Assembly: GCA_021791615.1 (NCBI GenBank)
Contig: JAJYWG010000307.1
Location: 1 to 10,191 of the forward strand
Direction of reading: 5' to 3'
DNA: 10,191 nt
Source: Actinomycetes bacterium
GTDB taxonomy: Bacteria; Actinomycetota; Acidimicrobiia; Acidimicrobiales; RAAP-2
Position numbers and translations under genes: made by a program. The notes beneath the pieces are model-generated. The model did not search any database. It was given only the letters and a program-made list of their open reading frames with translations, and had not been told where the DNA came from. The stretch's first letter is position 1; the number at the start of each line of letters is the position of its first letter. Below are positions 6,776-10,191 of the stretch, piece by piece.

Positions 6776-7165
6776 GTGCCGAGACGGCTGGTCGCGGGGC
6801 GCAGGGTTGGCGACCTCGAGAGCGAGGTCCTCGAGGTGCTGTGGTCGGCTTCCGGCTGGCTCTCCGGACGCGAGGTTTGGGAGCGGCTCGGAGACGGCAC
6901 TGACGGCACCAGGGCGTACACGACGGTGATGACCGTGCTCGGCCGCCTCGTCGACAAGTACCTCGTCGAGCGCGTCGAGGAGGGAAAGGGCCATCTGTAT
7001 CGCGCGGCGGGCGACCCCGACGAGCTGACCGCCCAAGCGATCCGCTCCCTGCTCTCGGCGACCGCGCACCCCCGTGTGGCCCTCGCGCACTTCGTCGACG
7101 ACCTCGACGACCCAGAGCTCGTCGCGGAGCTCGCTTCGGCACTCAAGCGGGCGCGCCGACGGTGA
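6776..7165 (+). CDS. BlaI/MecI/CopY-family transcriptional repressor
   Basis: This is a 129-residue DNA-binding repressor. AGGAGG nine bases before the GTG at 6776 fixes the start. The winged helix covers residues about 11-80: VGDLESEVLEVLWSASGWLS, REVWERL, the recognition helix in RAYTTVMTVLGRLVDKYLV (residues 46-64), and the wing VERVEEGKGHLYRAA. The remaining residues form the short dimerisation part, ending in a basic tail. The C-terminal Cys-x-Cys metal motif of copper-responsive CopY is absent, and there are no cysteines at all, so the protein itself cannot sense thiols or copper through Cys. In this family the repressor is inactivated by proteolysis triggered by a partner M56 membrane protease. 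That partner is encoded immediately downstream with a four-base overlap. A palindrome just upstream suggests that it represses its own operon; whether it also controls merA is unknown. Confidence 0.9.
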   Translation: MPRRLVAGRRVGDLESEVLEVLWSASGWLSGREVWERLGDGTDGTRAYTTVMTVLGRLVDKYLVERVEEGKGHLYRAAGDPDELTAQAIRSLLSATAHPRVALAHFVDDLDDPELVAELASALKRARRR

Positions 7166-8211
7166 GCGCCGTAGCCGCCGGGCTCGGTTTCTTCGCCGTC
7201 CTCGCCGTGCTCTCGCTGCTCGCGGGGCGCCACGGCAGGATCTCGCCTCGGGTTGCGGCGGGTGCGCACCTGGTCGGCCTGCTCGGCTGGGCCCTTGTGC
7301 CAGCAGTGTGGCTGACGTGTCTCGGCAGCGCGCTCGGGTCGTGGCTCGGGGGGATCCACACCTCGGGCGGGGGCTGCCTTCTCGGGCTCGACCGCAGCCA
7401 GTGGCAGCTCCTCGGCGAGGTGCCCGGGGCGTTCGTGGCTGGCGCGCTCGTCGTCCAGGGGCTCCGCCAGGCCGCTGCCGCCAGGCGTGCCGAGATGCGC
7501 GGGATCGTTCTTTCGCGGTCCGTCCGGCGTCCGACGAGCGCGGGCGTGGTGTGGGTGGTGCCCTCGGTGCACCCGGCGGCGTTCTCCTCGGGTCTGTGGC
7601 GCTGCCGGGCGGTGGTGACCTCGGGCATGCTCGCTCCCTTGGGGAGCGCTGAGCGCCAGGCGGTGTGTGAGCACGAGGCGGCCCACGTGCGCCTCGGGCA
7701 CCCCCGGCTGCTCACCATCGGCGGGGCGATCGCCGCGGCCTACGGACGCTTCCCACCGGTGCGCCGGGCTTGGGAGGGGCTCCGCCGCGAGCTCGAGGCC
7801 GCCGCCGACGACGAGGCGGCGCGTGTCGTGGGGACCGAGTCCGTCCTGTCCGCGCTCATTCAGGCGGCTGTGCTCGTGAGCCACAAGACCCCGCCGATGG
7901 CACCAGGGTTCATGGGCGCCGAGCATCTGCGTTGGCGGATCAGCCGCCTCGAGCATCCCGGCTCGGCCGAGCCGTGGCCGACGGCGGTCGTCGCCATGGC
8001 CGCAGCCGCCAGTGCCAGCGCGATGGCGCTCGTCGCCTGCGTGCTCGCGGGCGCCCCGGCGAGCCTCGCGGGAGTGTTCGCCTGCCTCGTCGTCGTCGCC
8101 GCCATCGGTCTTCGCCCCACGTGGGCGTGGGGACGCCACCGCGGGCCAGGCCGAGCTTCCTGCACGCCAGCGGTGCCAGGCACGGTTGCCGAGGTACCTC
8201 CTGCGGGCTGA
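7162..8211 (+). CDS. M56-family (BlaR1/MecR1-like) membrane metallopeptidase
   Basis: The GTG at 7162 overlaps the repressor stop (GTGA), so translation is probably coupled. The 349-residue product has hydrophobic segments near residues 3-21, 32-57, 90-108 and 275-315. Between the third and fourth lies the zinc protease core: EHEAAH with His171, Glu172 and His175, and ELEAAADDEAAR with Glu212 as the likely third ligand. M56 proteins of the BlaR1/MecR1 type signal across the membrane and trigger cleavage of a BlaI-type repressor. BlaR1 carries a C-terminal penicillin-binding sensor domain; this protein ends soon after its last helix, with about 35 hydrophilic residues, so beta-lactam binding is not expected. 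The signal sensed is unknown. Loss of repressor control upon activation of this protease is inferred from family and gene order. Confidence 0.88.
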   Translation: MSAVAAGLGFFAVLAVLSLLAGRHGRISPRVAAGAHLVGLLGWALVPAVWLTCLGSALGSWLGGIHTSGGGCLLGLDRSQWQLLGEVPGAFVAGALVVQGLRQAAAARRAEMRGIVLSRSVRRPTSAGVVWVVPSVHPAAFSSGLWRCRAVVTSGMLAPLGSAERQAVCEHEAAHVRLGHPRLLTIGGAIAAAYGRFPPVRRAWEGLRRELEAAADDEAARVVGTESVLSALIQAAVLVSHKTPPMAPGFMGAEHLRWRISRLEHPGSAEPWPTAVVAMAAAASASAMALVACVLAGAPASLAGVFACLVVVAAIGLRPTWAWGRHRGPGRASCTPAVPGTVAEVPPAG

Positions 8212-8270
8212 AGCCGGCAAGCCCTCGGCAAGCCCAACCTTCCTCACACTGAGCGGCGCGGCATGGCGGC

Positions 8271-8561
8271 GTGGCGTTCGTCGCGAGCCTGCTGGCGAGC
8301 TTTCTGTGCTGCACTCCGATCGTCCCCTCACTGCTCGCGTTCGTCGGGATCTCGGGGATGGGCCTGTACACGACGACGGGCACCTTGCAGCACGTCTTCG
8401 CCGTCCGCCAGAGCGAGTTCCTCGCAGCGAGCCTCGTGCTCCTCGCCGCCATGTGCTGGTGGGGGCTCCGCAAGCTGGCCCGCTCGCAGTGCTTCGCGGC
8501 GTACCCGGGCGCTGAAGAAGTCCGAGCCCGAGGATCCAGGGCCAGACAAGGAGCCCTTTGA
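8271..8561 (+). CDS. Small two-helix membrane protein with a Cys-Cys-Thr-Pro motif
   Basis: This 96-residue protein has hydrophobic segments at residues about 3-32 and 50-66. The first carries SFLCCTPIVPSLLAFVGISG with Cys13-Cys14 in a membrane helix next to Pro16. Cys62 and Cys74 lie in or after the second helix. Vicinal cysteines in the first helix recall MerT-type mercury transporters (SFLCC-like) and small CC-P membrane proteins that handle metals or thiols, but it lacks the third helix and second Cys pair of MerT. The GTG at 8271 is the only usable start, since a stop precedes it in frame; no strong ribosome site is visible. It lies 59 bases after the protease gene, and its TGA overlaps the next ATG by one base. 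Metal or electron transfer to the following thioredoxin-like protein is a guess. Confidence 0.7.
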   Translation: MAFVASLLASFLCCTPIVPSLLAFVGISGMGLYTTTGTLQHVFAVRQSEFLAASLVLLAAMCWWGLRKLARSQCFAAYPGAEEVRARGSRARQGAL

Positions 8562-9135
8562 TGAGCAGGGCGTCGACGCGCCGGCGACCGCTGCGACCGA
8601 CCGGTGCCGCCGGGAGTCGGGCAGCGGCGCAGCGGCGGCGCAGCCGGCTCCTCCCCGCCAGCGGTGTGACCTTGGTCGCTGCGCTGGTCGGGCTGGTCAT
8701 CGGATCGCACGTGGTGAACGGCCGCTCGCCATCTCCTGGCGCGCCTTCGTTCTCGCCGCCGGTCTCGGTGCCTACGCGGTCGCGGGGACCGGGGGTGGGG
8801 AGGCGAGCGCCAAGGTCCCGCGCGCGGTGCCGGAGCGCCAGGTCACGACCGCGTCCCTGTCCGCGCTGGCGTTCCTGTCCGCGTCGGCGTCCCTGTCCGC
8901 GTCGGAGGCACCGGCGCCCAACGGCACCTTCGCCACTCCTGCGGGGACGGTCGCGACGATCGCGTCCCTTCGCAACAAGCCCACCATGGTGTGGTTCGTG
9001 GCGGGAGGGTGCGCGAGTTGCGCGGCGAGCATCCAGGCGGTCGCCTCGCATCTTCACCAGCTGACCCGTGCCCGGCTTCGGGTGGTCACCTTGGGCCTCT
9101 ACGGCGACTTCAGCGTGCGGGCTGCGAGCTCCTAG
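8561..9135 (+). pseudogene. Membrane-anchored thioredoxin-like protein, frameshifted and cut off by IS982-type insertion
   Basis: AAGGAG lies seven bases before the ATG at 8561, which overlaps the previous stop. The N-terminus is basic (MSRASTRRRPLRP) and then hydrophobic (SGVTLVAALVGLVIGSHVV), an uncleaved membrane anchor or signal, followed by a Ser/Pro linker. The catalytic part lies in the frame one base behind: PAPNGTFATPAGTVATIASL, then RNKPTMVWFVAGGCASCAAS, a thioredoxin fold with CxxC (bases 9010-9021), then LRVVTLGLYGDF. The frame most likely changes in the G-runs at about 8788-8800, where one added G restores a single protein. An open frame from 8263 joins the second part only by accident. 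The fold is then lost: the reading ends at the TAG within the left IS end, so the C-terminal half, with the cis-proline loop, is absent. Its role was probably extracytoplasmic thiol exchange. Confidence 0.65.
8851..8904. repeat. Three-copy 18-bp tandem repeat in the thioredoxin-like gene linker
   Basis: Units of 18 bases at 8851-8868, 8869-8886 and 8887-8904 are nearly identical (third unit GCGTCCCTGTCCGCGTCG). The period is a multiple of three, so the repeat keeps frame and codes for ASLSAL, AFLSAS and ASLSAS in the frame of the CxxC domain. It sits between the anchor and the thioredoxin fold and probably expands a flexible linker. Confidence 0.85.
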
Positions 9136-9158
9136 ACGAGTAAGTCCAAGGGGTGGTC
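9132..9158 (+). repeat. Left terminal inverted repeat of the IS982-type element
   Basis: It begins CTAGA and contains the perfect core TCCAAGGGGT at 9145-9154. The TAG at 9133-9135 closes the interrupted thioredoxin-like frame. Confidence 0.75.
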
Positions 9159-9239
9159 GCAGAGCGACGGTCCACCACTGACGCGGCGAAGGCGTCCAGG
9201 ATTGGCGTTGCAAACCGACGATCGACCTTGGAGGTCACC

Positions 9240-10154
9240 GTGGACGCCGACCTGGACACCCTCGCCACCGCACTGTACGTGAAGATCGACGACGCACTGA
9301 AGATGTGTCCTGAGCTGCGACGACCTCGGCCCGAGATCGGCCTGTGCCCGAAGCTCTCCGACGCCGAGCTGCTCACGCTGTGCGTCATCCAGGCACTCCT
9401 CGGCTTCAGCTCGGAGACCCGGTTCCTCGGCCACGCCTCGGAGCACCTGCGCCACCTGTTCCCCTACGTGCCCGGCCAGTCCGGCTACAACAAGCGGCTC
9501 CGACGCGCCGCACCCCAACTGCGTGCGGTCATCCGCCTGCTCTCGATCCAGACCGAGAGCTGGTTCGACGACACCTGGCTCGTCGACTCGACGCCGGTCG
9601 AGTGCGGCCGGTCCAGAGAGACCGCCAAGCGCTCCGACCTCGTCGGGTTCGCCGGGTATGGCTACTGCGCCAGCCATTCGCGCTACTTCTGGGGCCTTCG
9701 TCTCCATCTCGTCTGCACCCCGGCCGGTCTGCCCGTCGCCTTCGCCTTGGCCAACCCCAAAGACGACGAGCGCGAGGTGCTGCGTGACCTCTTGGAGGCA
9801 GAGCCCGACCTGCTCGGGCAGCGCCCGGGCCAGGTCATCGTGGCCGACAAGGGCTACCGCAGCGCCGAGCTCGAGGCGTTTTTGACCGCGCACCGCGCGA
9901 CGCTCATCCGCCCGACGATGGCCGGTGAGGCGCCCCGCCCGGGTGGCCGCTACTTGAAGCCGTTGCGTCAGATCATCGAGTCGGTGAACGACACCTTGAA
10001 GGGCCAGCTCGACTTGGAGCGCCACGGGGGACGCACCTGGGGAGGTGTCGTCACCCGCGTCCTCCAGCGCCTCTTGGCCCTGACGGCTGCGATCTGGCAC
10101 AACGGCCAGCTTGGTCGGCACCCGGTCCGTTCGCTCCTTGCCTACGACCACTGA
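9240..10154 (+). CDS. IS982-family DDE transposase
   Basis: The start is the GTG at 9240, five bases after GGAGG; the frame is open back to 9153, but those residues lack family character. The product is 304 aa, usual for the family. The N-terminal part carries LSDAELLTLCVIQALLGFSS and HLRHLFPYVPGQSGYNKRLR. The catalytic triad is Asp116 in WLVDSTPVECGRS, Asp203 in VIVADKGYRS, and Glu247 in QIIESVNDTLKGQLDLERHG. The tail VLQRLLALTAAIWHN and SLLAYDH is also typical. All catalytic residues are present, so the element is probably mobile or was until recently. It cuts and rejoins DNA at its own inverted ends. Confidence 0.95.
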   Translation: MDADLDTLATALYVKIDDALKMCPELRRPRPEIGLCPKLSDAELLTLCVIQALLGFSSETRFLGHASEHLRHLFPYVPGQSGYNKRLRRAAPQLRAVIRLLSIQTESWFDDTWLVDSTPVECGRSRETAKRSDLVGFAGYGYCASHSRYFWGLRLHLVCTPAGLPVAFALANPKDDEREVLRDLLEAEPDLLGQRPGQVIVADKGYRSAELEAFLTAHRATLIRPTMAGEAPRPGGRYLKPLRQIIESVNDTLKGQLDLERHGGRTWGGVVTRVLQRLLALTAAIWHNGQLGRHPVRSLLAYDH

Positions 10155-10179
10155 TGACCCCTTGGAATTGATCATCTAG
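10153..10179 (-). repeat. Right terminal inverted repeat of the IS982-type element
   Basis: It contains ACCCCTTGGA at 10157-10166, the reverse complement of the left core, and ends in TCTAG at 10175-10179. The transposase stop lies immediately inside it. Confidence 0.75.
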
Positions 10180-10191
10180 CGCAACCTTCCT

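Larger units (their letters stand above)
9132..10179 (+). mobile_element. IS982-family insertion sequence, about 1.05 kb
   Basis: Terminal inverted repeats and a full-length IS982-type transposase define the element. The left end is CTAGACGAGTAAG followed by TCCAAGGGGT. The right end, read inwards on the minus strand, is CTAGATGATCAAT followed by TCCAAGGGGT; 21 of 27 bases agree. The size of 1048 bp fits the family. The bases just outside (GCGAGCTC on the left, CGCAACCT on the right) do not form a direct repeat, so no target duplication is evident. Insertion cut the thioredoxin-like gene. Confidence 0.85.

Noticed and set aside
8235..8244. CAACCTTCCT also found at the right window edge (10182-10191)
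   Set aside because: Ten bases could match by chance in this window; the edge prevents testing a longer match.
8851..8904. CRISPR-like array
   Set aside because: Units are 18 bp and directly adjacent, with no spacers; it is a coding tandem repeat.
6031..9213. Open minus-strand frame of 1060 codons
   Set aside because: It is antisense to merA, the repressor, the protease and the thioredoxin-like gene; composition is Arg/Pro/Ala-rich with no domain. It is a high-GC shadow.
9132..10175. Open minus-strand frame of 347 codons
   Set aside because: It is antisense to the IS982-type transposase, which has its full DDE triad.

Overview
This is high-GC DNA with GTG starts, strong GGAGG-type ribosome sites and a CtpE-type P-ATPase, which points to an actinobacterium. 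The mix of mercury reductase, damaged genes and transposon debris suggests an accessory island or plasmid-like region. Species cannot be named from the sequence alone.

Layout. (1) 1-607, minus strand: insertion-sequence debris. The C-terminal tail of an rve-type integrase abuts an IS3-type OrfA that has run into the first codons of OrfB. A 28-bp direct repeat overlaps the OrfA start. (2) About 608-1271: no recognisable gene. (3) 1272-3699, plus strand: a CtpE-like cation P-type ATPase with all catalytic motifs, but its C-terminal membrane part is split over two further frames by two apparent single-base losses. (4) 3700-4647: a decayed minus-strand excisionase/antitoxin-type helix-turn-helix gene, a long-armed inverted repeat, a 29-bp tandem repeat and a probable promoter/operator. 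(5) 4648-6303: an intact mercuric reductase (merA) with its own N-terminal metal-binding domain. (6) 6304-6775: a spacer with a possible terminator and a palindromic operator. (7) 6776-9131: a tight plus-strand cluster of a BlaI/MecI-type repressor, an M56 membrane metallopeptidase, a small two-helix Cys-Cys membrane protein and a membrane-anchored thioredoxin-like protein. The last is frameshifted and cut off by an insertion. (8) 9132-10179: a nearly complete IS982-family element with inverted ends and an intact DDE transposase.

How it may work together. MerA reduces Hg(II) to Hg(0) in the cytoplasm. No merR, merT, merP or merB is visible. The neighbouring repressor-protease pair has the layout of BlaI-BlaR1, but the protease shows no penicillin-binding sensor domain, and its partners are a Cys-Cys membrane protein and a CxxC thioredoxin-like protein. 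This suggests a thiol- or metal-stress signalling module rather than beta-lactam sensing. That reading is inference. Several genes carry single-base frame breaks, some in G or C runs, so either decay or base-calling error is possible and should be settled first.
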